Assembly (NCBI GenBank): GCA_042096155.1
Contig: JBELMC010000003.1
Coordinates: forward strand, 5,950-69,949
Reading direction: 5' to 3'
Length of the DNA: 64,000 nucleotides
Source of the DNA: Dinoroseobacter sp042096155
Lineage (GTDB): Bacteria; Pseudomonadota; Alphaproteobacteria; Rhodobacterales; Rhodobacteraceae
The notes below the pieces were generated by a model. It made no database searches. It worked only from the letters and a program-made list of their open reading frames with translations, and had not been told where the DNA came from. Below, piece after piece: positions 9,594 to 18,883 of the stretch. How positions within the stretch are numbered: position 1 is the first letter of the stretch; each line of letters starts with the position of its first letter. The position numbers and the translations under genes are program-made.

Positions 9594-10321
9594 TATTCCA
9601 GCCTCTCGCGTTGTTTTAAAGCCGACAAGCGGCGCGCCCGAATCTCGGTCCGTGTTCGGATCAAAAGCAAAGTGACAAACAACAGGCCAAAGCCGACCAG
9701 CGCCATCACCAGCGGTTGCCAGAACACGTCCGAGACGTTTTCCTCTGCGTCCAGCGACAGGCTTGCGCCCTGATGCAAACCCTGGTTCCAGAAATTGATC
9801 GCATAGCGCGAGATCACGGCAAAGACCGATCCGACCAGGCACAAAATCGACGTCAGATCGGCGGCGGTGTCTGGGTTTTCTATCGCGGACCAAAGTGCCA
9901 TATATCCAAGATAAAACAAAAACAGCAGCAAAAATGCTGTCAGACGCGGATCCCATTCCCACCAGGTGCCCCACATCGGTTGGCCCCAGATCGCCCCTGT
10001 GGCCAGGGCAATCAATGTCATTGTCGCCCCGATCGGGGCAGCGGCTTTGGCGGCCAGCACAGAGACATGATGGCGCCGGATCACCCAGACCAATGACGTC
10101 ACCAACATCATCAGCCAGATGTTGATCGCCATCGTCGCCGACGGAACATGCAGATAGATGATTTTGACGGTCGCGCCTTGGCGAAAATCATCTGGTGTAA
10201 AGAAAAATCCCCAGACCAGTGACACCACAATCAACACCGCAGCCGCACTGCCCACCCATGGCAGCAGGGGGGCAGTGACGCGCATGAAGCGCACGGGGTT
10301 GGCATATTCCCAAATCGACAT
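9593..10321 (-). CDS. ccmC: haem-handling protein CcmC
   Basis: CcmC carries haem and loads it on CcmE in system I cytochrome c maturation. The 242-residue protein has six membrane helices, the tryptophan-rich WGTWWEWDPRLT motif that binds haem, and histidines in the first and third periplasmic loops (YLHVPSA; GLHQGAS). The ATG at 10321 gives the usual MSIWEYANP start. There are 56 bases between ccmB and ccmC, and ccmD overlaps its stop. Confidence 0.96.
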   Translation of the reverse strand: MSIWEYANPVRFMRVTAPLLPWVGSAAAVLIVVSLVWGFFFTPDDFRQGATVKIIYLHVPSATMAINIWLMMLVTSLVWVIRRHHVSVLAAKAAAPIGATMTLIALATGAIWGQPMWGTWWEWDPRLTAFLLLFLFYLGYMALWSAIENPDTAADLTSILCLVGSVFAVISRYAINFWNQGLHQGASLSLDAEENVSDVFWQPLVMALVGFGLLFVTLLLIRTRTEIRARRLSALKQRERLE

Positions 10322-10377
10322 AACCCAAACAGTAGCAGCAAGACGGGTTCGCGCAATGAGCGCAAGGGCCACAATCG

Positions 10378-11034
10378 TCAGCGCAGGTTGATACGGATTG
10401 CCGCAGCCGTGGCAAAAGGCAGGCTGGCCCATGCGGCAAGGGTCAGCCCCGCAAGCATGGCCAGCGGTGTGGAGACCGACTGACCCTCAACCGCGCGGCG
10501 CACCACGTCGGCACCAAAAATCAGCGTCGGCACGTATAACGGCAGCACCAAAAGCGACAACAACAAACCACCGCGCCGCAATCCAACCGTCAAGCCTGCA
10601 CCGAAGGCACCGACAATGCTCAGCGCCGGGGTGCCCAGCGCGAGGCTGATAAACAGCCACAGATACCCCGCGCCTGGCAGATTGAGCAAAATCGCCAAGG
10701 CCGGCGCAATCACCGCAAGCGGCAGGCCGGTCGTCAGCCAATGGGCAAACGCTTTGACGGCCACCACCGCTTCAAGTGGCAAGGGAGAGCTGGCCAGCAA
10801 GTCAAGCGAGCCATCTTCGAAATCGAGATGAAAAACCCGGTCAAGTGACAGCAAACACGCCAGCAATGCGCCGACCCACAAAATTCCAGGGGCGATCCGC
10901 GCCAGAATATCGCTTTGCGGGCCAACCCCGAATGGCACCAAAACCACCACGATCAGGAAAAACGCAAGGCTCAGTCCAAAACCGCCCCCCGCGCGGATCG
11001 CCAATATCAGGTCGCGTTTCAAAAGCGCATTCAT
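10378..11034 (-). CDS. ccmB: haem exporter membrane subunit CcmB
   Basis: A 218-residue protein with six membrane helices and the family marks LLKRDLILAIR at the start, FHLDFEDGSLDLL, and LPLYVPTLIFG. CcmB is the permease partner of CcmA; the ATP-driven complex releases holo-CcmE from CcmC and CcmD. It starts three bases after the ccmA stop, so the two are translated together. Confidence 0.96.
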   Translation of the reverse strand: MNALLKRDLILAIRAGGGFGLSLAFFLIVVVLVPFGVGPQSDILARIAPGILWVGALLACLLSLDRVFHLDFEDGSLDLLASSPLPLEAVVAVKAFAHWLTTGLPLAVIAPALAILLNLPGAGYLWLFISLALGTPALSIVGAFGAGLTVGLRRGGLLLSLLVLPLYVPTLIFGADVVRRAVEGQSVSTPLAMLAGLTLAAWASLPFATAAAIRINLR

Positions 11035-11037
11035 CGT

Positions 11038-11661
11038 CTAAAACGCTTCGGACAGGAAGAGATCTTCGCGGTCGCTGTGTTCACCGGCCTTAAACGGCGT
11101 AAGATCGAGAACACGCGCCTTTGCGAGGCCCAAATCGATATGGGTGGCGATGAACGCGCTGCCACCGCGATCCAAATGGCGCGCCACCATCTGTCCGAAC
11201 ATAGCGGTATTTTCAGCATCCAAGCTGACAGTGGGCTCATCGAAAATCCAGATTTTGCGTCCGGTGACCATCATCCGGGCCAATCCCACGCGCCGCTTTT
11301 GGCCTGCTGACAAATCCTGGGCCAAACGCGCCCGCAACGGGTTCAGGGCGAAAGCGTCCAACGCGGCCGAGATCTGGTGCTGACCATATACGGCGGCCCA
11401 GAATTCCAGGTTTTGCGCCACGCTCAACCCTGCCTTTAACCCATCGGCATGCCCGGCATAGGCCACCTCCTCTTCGTCCAATGACAGACGGCCCGCCTGC
11501 GCGGGTTGCAATCCGGCCAGCGTGCGCAGCAAGGTGGTCTTTCCAATTCCGTTGGGACCGCGCAGCACCAATGCCTCGCCGGGTGCAACCGCAAATGAAA
11601 CGCCCCTCAATACCGGCAAACCCCCACGCGCACAGCCGAGATCTGAAACCTTGACATTCAT
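11038..11661 (-). CDS. ccmA: haem exporter ATP-binding subunit CcmA
   Basis: A 207-residue ABC ATPase: Walker A GPNGIGKTT, signature LSAGQKRRVGLARM, Walker B KIWIFDEPTVSLD and the H-loop ATHIDLG. The short length and order before ccmB identify CcmA. It lies 112 bases after the Mth938-type gene; the string of same-strand genes suggests that the ccm genes are read at least in part from the sec side. Confidence 0.95.
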   Translation of the reverse strand: MNVKVSDLGCARGGLPVLRGVSFAVAPGEALVLRGPNGIGKTTLLRTLAGLQPAQAGRLSLDEEEVAYAGHADGLKAGLSVAQNLEFWAAVYGQHQISAALDAFALNPLRARLAQDLSAGQKRRVGLARMMVTGRKIWIFDEPTVSLDAENTAMFGQMVARHLDRGGSAFIATHIDLGLAKARVLDLTPFKAGEHSDREDLFLSEAF

Positions 11662-11773
11662 CCCTACTGACTAGCCCAGCACAGATCCAAGCGCAAAGCC
11701 TGCGTTTTCAATCTGTGCACAGCGCTGGCGGGCCGGCCCTGGCCCGCGGCCCGCCAGCCACAGCGATTTTTTG

Positions 11774-12139
11774 TCAAAACTGTCCCCCAACCGGCAACAA
11801 GGCTGCCGCAATCCGGCGCCCTTCGCCCAGCAAGACGTTATATGTGCGACACGCAGATGCAGAGCTCATCACCTCAACACCCATGCCAGCATCTTCGAGA
11901 CGCGCGCGGAACCCTGGCGGTGCATGCGCGATCTCAGCCCCCATCCCAACCAAGACCACATCGACGCGATCCGCCAAGACCAGGACCGATGCGACATCCT
12001 CCAAACCATCCCAGGCCTGTTGATGCCCCGGCGCCACCAATGCTCCGCCTTTGATCACCTGATCGCCCACGCGAAAGAAGTCCGGACCATATCCGGTGAT
12101 CGGCGCCGCACCGTCAAATTGCACTTCGTTCAACCGCAT
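11774..12139 (-). CDS. Mth938-like domain protein
   Basis: A 121-residue protein of the Mth938/DUF498 (NDUFAF3-like) fold: start MRLNEVQFDGAAPITGYG, then VLVLADRVDVVLVGMGAE and a C-terminal CRTYNVLLGEGRRIAAAL. Family members help respiratory complex assembly in mitochondria; the bacterial role is unclear. In alphaproteobacteria it commonly follows secDF, as here. The ATG at 12139 has GAGGAG upstream. Confidence 0.9.
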   Translation of the reverse strand: MRLNEVQFDGAAPITGYGPDFFRVGDQVIKGGALVAPGHQQAWDGLEDVASVLVLADRVDVVLVGMGAEIAHAPPGFRARLEDAGMGVEVMSSASACRTYNVLLGEGRRIAAALLPVGGQF

Positions 12140-12149
12140 CGACGTCTCC

Positions 12150-12902
12150 TCAATCCCACAAAGGCAGTCCCACCAGAACAGATAATGCAATGAGAATATA
12201 GGCCACCACACGGTACAGGCGCTCTTGATTGGGGTCAAAAAATGCTTGGCCAATCACAGTTGCCAAGCCGTACGGCAGCAGCATCACTGCGCCCAGCCAA
12301 AATGCTTGGGACGTCAAAACGCCTTGCCATGTCATTAAAAGCAACAACAACAGGCTGTTGAAAGTCAAAAACAACACCATGTTGGCCCGGACCTGCTCCG
12401 CTCGGTTCTGCCCGCCCAGTTGAAACAAGATCACCAATGGTCCGTTCAGACCCATGGAGGCGCCCATGATCCCGGCCCCAGCGCCAACAAGGCTTTGTGT
12501 GGGGACACCCGGCGCCGCCTTGTAGCGCCATCCCAACACCAAAGCCGCCAATGTCACGGCAATGATGGTTACAGCGCCCCATCGCATCTGCTTGGCAGGC
12601 CAGTTCGCCAGCATCCAGATCCCGACAGGTGCTGCGATCAAAGCCGCAATCAACAAAACCGCCACGGGCCGCCATTGCGCAACAGGTGCTGCGCGCGGCA
12701 CGACTGTCAGCAATGAGATGATCGCCGTGAACTGGAAGGCTGGAACGGCAATCATCGGCCCGACGGTCGCACTCGCCAAAGGCATGAAAACCAAAGCCGC
12801 GCCAAATCCGGCAAAACCATATACCAGCCCAGCCAACACGGCTGCGATCATCAACCCAATCAGCCCTGGCGTTTCAAACGCAAGAGCCAAGCCATCAGGC
12901 AT
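12150..12902 (-). CDS. TSUP (TauE/SafE) family permease
   Basis: A 250-residue inner-membrane protein with about eight helices; the GLVYGFAGFGAALVFMPLAS segment and the second-half ASMGLNGPLVILFQLG are typical of the TSUP family, which moves sulfur-containing anions or other organic anions. Substrate unknown. The ATG at 12902 overlaps the secF end by eight bases; in-frame ATGs at 12929 and 12935 would add 9 or 11 residues and overlap secF more. It is an insertion between secF and the Mth938 gene, which are usually adjacent. Confidence 0.85.
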   Translation of the reverse strand: MPDGLALAFETPGLIGLMIAAVLAGLVYGFAGFGAALVFMPLASATVGPMIAVPAFQFTAIISLLTVVPRAAPVAQWRPVAVLLIAALIAAPVGIWMLANWPAKQMRWGAVTIIAVTLAALVLGWRYKAAPGVPTQSLVGAGAGIMGASMGLNGPLVILFQLGGQNRAEQVRANMVLFLTFNSLLLLLLMTWQGVLTSQAFWLGAVMLLPYGLATVIGQAFFDPNQERLYRVVAYILIALSVLVGLPLWD

Positions 12903-13863
12903 CAATATTCGCGTATCGATTGCCAGCATTCGCATCAGGCTTCGACCAGTCGCGTTTGACCCCAAAATACAACAAAATTGTCGAGGCGACGAAAACAGAC
13001 GAATAGGTGCCGATAATCACACCAAGGATCATCGCGAATACAAAGCCCCGGATCACATCGCCGCCCAGGACAAACAATGAGATCAGAGCAAGCAAAGTCG
13101 TGACCGACGTCATCACTGTCCGGCTGAGCGTTTCATTGATTGATAGGTTCAAGACTGCACGCAGGTCCTTGGTTTTGTATTTGCGCAGGTTTTCCCGGAC
13201 ACGGTCAAACACAACCACGGTGTCGTTCAACGAATAGCCCACAATCGTCAACAGGGCCGCAATGATCGCCAAATCGAACTTGATTTGCAGCACGGAAAAG
13301 ATGCCGATCGTAATCAGAACATCATGCACCAAGGCAGCGACCGCCCCGACTGAAAACTGCCATTCAAAGCGCAGCCAGATATACAAGAGCACCGCCACAA
13401 TCGCCAAAACCACTGCGATCACGGCCGTCTGGACCAGCTCGCCTGAAACTTTCGGTCCCACGGAGTCCACGGCCGGAAATGTCACAGTCGGATCCACGGT
13501 CTGCAAAGCGGCCTCGACCGCCAGGATCACTTCGGGTGTGACACTTTCTTGTCCGTCCTGCGCTTGGATGCGGATCATCGCGACATGCGCGTCCTGCGCG
13601 AAGGTGGGATCGAACACCTCGGTGATCGTGACGTCGCCCAACCCCAGCGGTGCAATCGCAACGCGGTAGGACGAGACATCGATCTCGGCACTCGATTGGG
13701 TGCGGATCGTGGTGCCACCGCGAAAGTCGATACCAAAGTTCAGGCCGACGATCAGAAACAACAAAAGCGACAAGATCATCGCAACGACAGAGCCGCCAAA
13801 CGAGATCTTCCAGCGGCCGAAGAAATCAAGATTGGTCTGTTGTGGAACGAGCTTCAAACGCAT
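12895..13863 (-). CDS. secF: protein translocase subunit SecF
   Basis: SecF with SecD uses the proton gradient to help finish export through SecYEG. The 322-residue protein has six membrane helices, the first periplasmic motif FGIDFRGGT, and the conserved membrane block VGYSLNDTVVVFDRVREN with the key aspartate and arginine. It starts four bases after the secD stop and ends overlapping the TSUP gene. Confidence 0.97.
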   Translation of the reverse strand: MRLKLVPQQTNLDFFGRWKISFGGSVVAMILSLLLFLIVGLNFGIDFRGGTTIRTQSSAEIDVSSYRVAIAPLGLGDVTITEVFDPTFAQDAHVAMIRIQAQDGQESVTPEVILAVEAALQTVDPTVTFPAVDSVGPKVSGELVQTAVIAVVLAIVAVLLYIWLRFEWQFSVGAVAALVHDVLITIGIFSVLQIKFDLAIIAALLTIVGYSLNDTVVVFDRVRENLRKYKTKDLRAVLNLSINETLSRTVMTSVTTLLALISLFVLGGDVIRGFVFAMILGVIIGTYSSVFVASTILLYFGVKRDWSKPDANAGNRYANIDA

Positions 13864-13867
13864 CAGG

Positions 13868-15529
13868 TTATACCTCGATCGATTTGGGGCGGCGGCGATC
13901 GAACCAAAGGACGATCAGCAAGCGCGTGACATAAATTGCGGTAAAGACCGAGGTGATGATCCCAAGCGCCAGGGTGATCGCAAAGCCTCGCACAGGGCCC
14001 GAGCCCATGACATACAAGATCACAGCCGTCAGAAACGTGGTGATGTTGGCATCAATAATCGCGCTAAGCGCCTTTTGATAGCCCAGTTCGATCGCGCGCG
14101 CGGGCCCTTTGGCGGTCTTCAGCTCTTCACGGATCCGCTCAAACACCAGCACATTGGCATCCACCGCCATGCCAATGGTCAGCACGATGCCCGCAATGCC
14201 CGGCAGGGTCAGGGTTGCCCCAATCACGCTGAGCAACCCAAAGATCATGCCCACATTGATGACCAGCGCAATATTGGCAAACACACCGAATGCACCATAA
14301 CTGACCGCCATAAACACCAGCACCGCGACAAAGGCGATAACCGCCGCGATCGAGCCGGCATCGATGCTGTCTTGACCCAGCTCCGGGCCGACGGTGCGCT
14401 CTTCGAGATAGGTCACCTCGGCAGGCAACGCGCCAGCGCGCAACAAAACCGCAAGGCGGGTCGAGTCCTCAACAGTGAATTGTCCGGTGATGATCCCCGA
14501 TCCACCCGGAATATGCGACTGGATCACCGGGGCGCTGATCACCTCATTGTCGAGCACAATGGCGAAAGGCGCGCCGATGTTCTCGGCGGTATAGTCGCCA
14601 AACTGACGCGCACCGGTTGGGTTGAAGCGAAAGTTCACTGCGGGACGGCCGTTTTGGTCAAAGGCAGGCTGAGCGTCGGTCAGCTCTTCACCGGTGACAA
14701 CGGGGGTCTTTTGCAAAATGTAATAAGCGCCCGGCTCATCGATCGAAGGGGCGATAAAGTTGCGCGCACCGGGGGGGGCATCGAGATCGCTTGTGCGGCC
14801 AATCACAGCGTTGAAGCTGAGCTGTGCCGTGGTGCCGATCAGCTCTTTCAGCTCAGTCGCGGACGCGATGCCCGGCACCTGGATCAAGATCCGGTCTTCG
14901 CCCTGGCGCTGAATCGTGGGTTCGCGGGTCCCTGCTTCATCAACCCGTCTGCGAATGATTTCCAGGCTCTGAGCCATGGTCCGATCATTCGTCGCGCTGG
15001 CCTCGGCATCGGACAATTGCACGACAATCACATCGCCCTCAAAGCTGACATCCAGCGTGCCTTGGCCGACACCTGTCAGAGTTTGCAGCGGTTGCGACAA
15101 CGCCTCGACCGCCGCCAATGCCGCCTCGAGACCCGCCACCTCGCCGATCCGGACCCACAACTGGCCGTCGGGCGCATCCACGCGGCGGACCGTGCCGACC
15201 GTCTCGCGCACCGCGCGCAACGCATCGCGCACACTGGGCCACAGGCTGTCCATCCGGCCGATATAGACCTGTTCGAGCTGCACTTCGGCCAGCAGATGTG
15301 CGCCGCCGCGCAGATCCAGCCCCAGATTGACCAACCCCGACGGCAGAAAACCGGGCCAGGCGGCCAGCTCTGCGCTGAGGCTGTCGGGCGATTGACCCGC
15401 CTCGACCGCGGCCCGCGCGTCATTATAGCTCTCAACCCGGTCATAAAACCCGTTGGGCAGCGCAAAGAGCAAGCCCAGAGCCACAAGCCCAAAGATCATG
15501 AGCCGTTGCCAAAGAGTAATTTGCAGCAT
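13868..15529 (-). CDS. secD: protein translocase subunit SecD
   Basis: The 553-residue protein has an N-terminal membrane helix, the periplasmic P1 region with GLDLRGGAHLLAEV and RRVDEAGTREP, then five C-terminal helices with IGMAVDANVLVFERIREE, the conserved SecD motif that includes the proton-relay aspartate. Length is normal. It lies 31 bases after yajC, the usual operon order yajC-secD-secF. Confidence 0.97.
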   Translation of the reverse strand: MLQITLWQRLMIFGLVALGLLFALPNGFYDRVESYNDARAAVEAGQSPDSLSAELAAWPGFLPSGLVNLGLDLRGGAHLLAEVQLEQVYIGRMDSLWPSVRDALRAVRETVGTVRRVDAPDGQLWVRIGEVAGLEAALAAVEALSQPLQTLTGVGQGTLDVSFEGDVIVVQLSDAEASATNDRTMAQSLEIIRRRVDEAGTREPTIQRQGEDRILIQVPGIASATELKELIGTTAQLSFNAVIGRTSDLDAPPGARNFIAPSIDEPGAYYILQKTPVVTGEELTDAQPAFDQNGRPAVNFRFNPTGARQFGDYTAENIGAPFAIVLDNEVISAPVIQSHIPGGSGIITGQFTVEDSTRLAVLLRAGALPAEVTYLEERTVGPELGQDSIDAGSIAAVIAFVAVLVFMAVSYGAFGVFANIALVINVGMIFGLLSVIGATLTLPGIAGIVLTIGMAVDANVLVFERIREELKTAKGPARAIELGYQKALSAIIDANITTFLTAVILYVMGSGPVRGFAITLALGIITSVFTAIYVTRLLIVLWFDRRRPKSIEV

Positions 15530-15560
15530 AATCAGAACGCCTTACGGGCCGTTGTTAATC

Positions 15561-15881
15561 TTACTTAACAGGGTCGGTTTTGTTGACAACCTGCACGATG
15601 GTCGAGCGGACCGCCCGCACGGTCACGCCCGATGCGATTTCCACCTCGATCTCGTCGCCCTCTTTGACCTTGGTCACTTTGCCGTAAAGCCCGCCCTGGG
15701 TGATCACTTGATCGCCTTTGCGCAGCGCCTCGACCATCATTTTATGCTCTTTGAGCTTCTTTTGCTGGGGCCGCAGCAGAAAGAAATACATGATGGCGAA
15801 AATCAAAAGCAGCGGCACGAATGACGAAAGGGCAGAGCCGGCTCCGGCGGCCTGGGCATAGGCGGGGGTGACGAACATCAT
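15561..15881 (-). CDS. yajC: preprotein translocase subunit YajC
   Basis: A 106-residue protein with a short periplasmic start (MMFVTPAYAQAAGAG), one membrane helix ending FFLLRPQQKKLKEHKMM, and a cytoplasmic domain with GDQVITQGGLYGKV, the standard YajC layout. It is part of the SecDF-YajC holotranslocon. Two tandem ATG codons are possible starts (15881 and 15878); AAGGA sits four or seven bases upstream of them. Confidence 0.95.
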   Translation of the reverse strand: MMFVTPAYAQAAGAGSALSSFVPLLLIFAIMYFFLLRPQQKKLKEHKMMVEALRKGDQVITQGGLYGKVTKVKEGDEIEVEIASGVTVRAVRSTIVQVVNKTDPVK

Positions 15882-16011
15882 AAAGTCCTTGTGGTTGCTG
15901 GCCCGACGGGCCGATGCGGGTTTGGCGCGCACCCTATGCGCGTCGCACGGCAGGCGCAAGACAGGTTGCAACCGGTCAAATCGGCGCGCCCTCAAATCAG
16001 CGCGGCCCCAT

Positions 16012-16062
16012 GTCGGGCACAAGTATCTGGCAAAAACGTCGGGCAAAAGTATCTGGCAAAAC
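16012..16062. repeat. 26-base direct tandem repeat
   Basis: Two head-to-tail copies with a period of 26 bases, each starting GTCGGGCA and containing AAGTATCTGGCAAAA, with very few differences. It lies in the 260-base space between the divergent yajC and pentapeptide-repeat genes, so it may be a doubled regulator site or a simple local duplication. Confidence 0.85.
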
Positions 16063-16141
16063 GCCGCGCGGCCGGGGCGCTACACCTTTACCGACGCGCT
16101 GGTATAGGGTGGCGCGCAAGAGCGCGAGAATCGGGGCGTAC

Positions 16142-17425
16142 ATGACAGACAACAAAAACAACCTGCTTGACTGGTTGGGGATACAGAATCCGCCAAATTT
16201 CTTGGTTGCGCGTTGGCTGGGGTCCCTATTGGGTTCGCTGCTGCTCTTTTTTGCGATCTGTCTTGTCGTGATCGTTATTGTCGCAACCGGACACTTGTTT
16301 CGGGCACTGTTCACGGGAAATCACGAGGCCATCCGGGGTGTCGGGTACCTTTTGATTGCCGCTCTTGGTGCGCCGTTTCTGGCCTGGCGCACAACACTTG
16401 CTGCCAAACAAGCCAACCTGCAGGGCCAGGCGTTGTTCAACGACAAGATCAACGCCGCGACAGAGGAACTGGCCGCGCGCAAACAAGTGACGCGGGTGAT
16501 CGAAAACGAAGACGGGAACAAGACGGTTCTGACCGAATGGGCGGATGATCTGGTGCGCCGCGCGGCGGCCATCGACCGGCTGGAAGGGCTGGCCCAGGAA
16601 AAACCGGACGAGGCGATCCGCATCGCGCGGCTGTTGTCGGTCTATGTCAAAGAGCTGTCGCGGGAGCATCCGGCAAAACCCGTGCCCAAGGATCTGTCGC
16701 CCGAGGCTATGTGGACTTGGGCTCAAAACCTAAAGGTGGAACGCCCCGATATGGAACGCGCGGTGCAGTCGCTGTCGCGGCTCAACACCCAAATCCGCCG
16801 CCAATCCAACGATCCATCCACAAAGGTCGTCGACCTGCGCAACACAAATCTGCAGGGGTTTAACCTAGGCGGGCTGGATTTACAAAACGCAGACCTCTCT
16901 GGGGCACAGATGCAAAGGGCGCAACTAAGTAACGCAAAAATGCGAGGAGCCACCCTAGTCGGCGCAAAAATGGAAGTAGCTCAAATGAGTTCTGCCGGGT
17001 TCGAACATGCCAATTTCAGCTTCGCACACATGCAAGGGGCAGATCTCAGCGGGGCAGCAATACAAGCCGCGCGATTGCGAAATACAAAGATGGACTCTTG
17101 GACCCGGCTCGGTGGAGTATCGTTCCGAGGTGCAGGCCTGCAATGGTCCCAGTACAAGTTGATCAACGTTGAGCAAGAAACCATCAATCAGGCGTTTGGG
17201 GATGCGTCGGTCGAACTGCCGTCCACGATCTCTCGACCCAATTGGCCAGATGTAAATCTTCGATATTCTGAATTCGAAACCGAGTGGCAGGCGTGGCAGG
17301 CGCTGGGGCCAGACGGGTACAATTGGGAAGACCGCCGCAAATATTACACCGATGAGGGCAGATTTTCCGATCTTGGCCGGCCGCCCAAAGCACAGGGCAA
17401 CTGGATGGCCGAAGACGACGGATAG
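16142..17425 (+). CDS. pentapeptide-repeat membrane protein
   Basis: A 427-residue protein. Residues about 20-60 and 68-85 form two hydrophobic segments, followed by a charged, helical linker. Residues about 228-340 hold pentapeptide repeats of the A(D/N)LxG type (LRNTNLQGFNLGGLDLQNAD, LSGAQMQRAQLSNAKMRGAT and so on), which fold as a right-handed square beta-helix. The tail (DGYNWEDRRKYYTDEG) is unique. Function unknown; the repeat often serves protein binding. The ATG at 16142 is preferred because the frame further upstream is low-complexity promoter sequence with the 26-base repeats. It is divergent from yajC. Confidence 0.8.
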   Translation: MTDNKNNLLDWLGIQNPPNFLVARWLGSLLGSLLLFFAICLVVIVIVATGHLFRALFTGNHEAIRGVGYLLIAALGAPFLAWRTTLAAKQANLQGQALFNDKINAATEELAARKQVTRVIENEDGNKTVLTEWADDLVRRAAAIDRLEGLAQEKPDEAIRIARLLSVYVKELSREHPAKPVPKDLSPEAMWTWAQNLKVERPDMERAVQSLSRLNTQIRRQSNDPSTKVVDLRNTNLQGFNLGGLDLQNADLSGAQMQRAQLSNAKMRGATLVGAKMEVAQMSSAGFEHANFSFAHMQGADLSGAAIQAARLRNTKMDSWTRLGGVSFRGAGLQWSQYKLINVEQETINQAFGDASVELPSTISRPNWPDVNLRYSEFETEWQAWQALGPDGYNWEDRRKYYTDEGRFSDLGRPPKAQGNWMAEDDG

Positions 17426-17528
17426 CGCGGCGCGCGCCCCTGCGGATCGGGTGCGCCTGCCCTCTTCCAAAAGCGATCGGATCAAGGCATACCGCCCCGG
17501 CAAGCACAGCACATTTCGGAGCCAGACC

Positions 17529-18830
17529 ATGCATGACATCCGCGCCATCCGCGACACCCCTGCTGCCTTTGATGCCGCCTTGGCACGGCGCGGGGTGACG
17601 TCGGCCTCCGCACCGATCCTGGCGCTGGATGCCCAACGCCGCGCCAAGATCCAGGCCGCCGAGCACGCCCAGGCCGAACAAAACGCGGCGTCCAAGCAGG
17701 TCGGCGCCGCCAAAGCCGCCGGCGACACCGCCGAATTTGAGCGTCTGCGCGGGTTGGTCGCGGAAAAGAAAGCCGAAGTCGCCGCCCTGACCGAGGCGGC
17801 CAAAGCCGAAGACGCCAAGCTGACCGAAATGCTGATGGCGCTTGACAACCTGCCGTATGCCGATGTGCCCGATGGCCAGGATGAAGACGACAATGTCGAA
17901 ATCAAACGTTGGGGCACGCCGCCCCGTTTGGATTTTGCGCCCAAAGAGCATTACGACCTGCCCGCCGCCCGGGGCTTGGATTTCGCCACTGCGGGCAAAT
18001 TGTCGGGCGCGCGGTTCGTGGTGATGCGTGGTGCGATGGCGCGTTTGCACCGGGCCTTGGCGCAGTTCATGCTGGATCTGCACACCGAACGCCACGGGCT
18101 GACCGAGATGATCACCCCGGTTCTGGTGCGGGACGCGGCGATGTATGGCACCAACCAGCTGCCGAAATTTGCCGAAGACAGCTATCAGACCACCAATGGC
18201 TGGTGGTTGATCCCGACCTCGGAAGTGACGCTGACCAACACCGTGGCCGGCGCGGTGCTCGAGGCGGCCGATTTGCCAATCCGTATGACCAGCCACACAC
18301 AATGCTTCCGCTCGGAAGCGGGCAGTGCCGGTCGCGACACCAGCGGCATGCTGCGCCAGCACCAGTTCGAGAAGGTCGAGATGGTCTCGATCACCCATCC
18401 AGAGGCCAGTCTGGCCGAGCACGAACGGATGACAGCCTGCGCCGAAGCCGTTCTGGAAGCGTTGGGATTGCCTTACCGCACGGTTGTGTTGTGCACGGGC
18501 GATCTGGGATTTGGGGCGATGAAAACCCATGATATCGAAGTCTGGCTGCCCGGTCAGAACACCTATCGCGAGATCAGCTCCGTCTCGGTCTGTGGCGACT
18601 TCCAGGCGCGCCGGATGAACGCAAGGTTCAAGCCCGACGGCGGTGGCAAGCCCGAATTCGTGCACACGCTCAATGGCTCCGGTCTTGCGGTCGGGCGGTG
18701 CCTGATTGCTGTGCTGGAAAACGGTCAACAAGAAGATGGCTCGGTCGTGCTGCCCTCGGCCCTGCACGGATATCTGGGCGGCAAAACCCACATCACCGCG
18801 CAAGGCGTGCTGCGCGCCCAAGACCCTTAG
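17529..18830 (+). CDS. serS: seryl-tRNA synthetase
   Basis: Class II aminoacyl-tRNA synthetase charging tRNA(Ser). The 433-residue protein has the N-terminal antiparallel coiled-coil arm (residues 25-110, rich in A, E, K), motif 2 FRSEAGSAGRDTSGMLRQHQ with the following FEKVEM, and motif 3 NGSGLAVGRCLIAVLEN. The ATG at 17529 gives the standard MHDIRAIRD start. A promoter of its own is expected because it begins 103 bases after the pentapeptide gene. Confidence 0.98.
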   Translation: MHDIRAIRDTPAAFDAALARRGVTSASAPILALDAQRRAKIQAAEHAQAEQNAASKQVGAAKAAGDTAEFERLRGLVAEKKAEVAALTEAAKAEDAKLTEMLMALDNLPYADVPDGQDEDDNVEIKRWGTPPRLDFAPKEHYDLPAARGLDFATAGKLSGARFVVMRGAMARLHRALAQFMLDLHTERHGLTEMITPVLVRDAAMYGTNQLPKFAEDSYQTTNGWWLIPTSEVTLTNTVAGAVLEAADLPIRMTSHTQCFRSEAGSAGRDTSGMLRQHQFEKVEMVSITHPEASLAEHERMTACAEAVLEALGLPYRTVVLCTGDLGFGAMKTHDIEVWLPGQNTYREISSVSVCGDFQARRMNARFKPDGGGKPEFVHTLNGSGLAVGRCLIAVLENGQQEDGSVVLPSALHGYLGGKTHITAQGVLRAQDP

Positions 18831-18883
18831 GCGGCCTGCGCGGCATTCCGTCCGGCGGGGGATCAAAACACCAGGAGCACGCC

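Noticed and set aside
13700..15568. A 622-codon open frame on the plus strand opposite secF and secD
   Set aside because: It mirrors two well-conserved genes in GC-rich DNA; the product is rich in His, Arg and Gln and matches no family. Antisense frames are commonly open in such genomes.
17184..18866. A 560-codon open frame on the minus strand opposite serS and the end of the pentapeptide gene
   Set aside because: Antisense to a certain tRNA synthetase gene, with unnatural composition.
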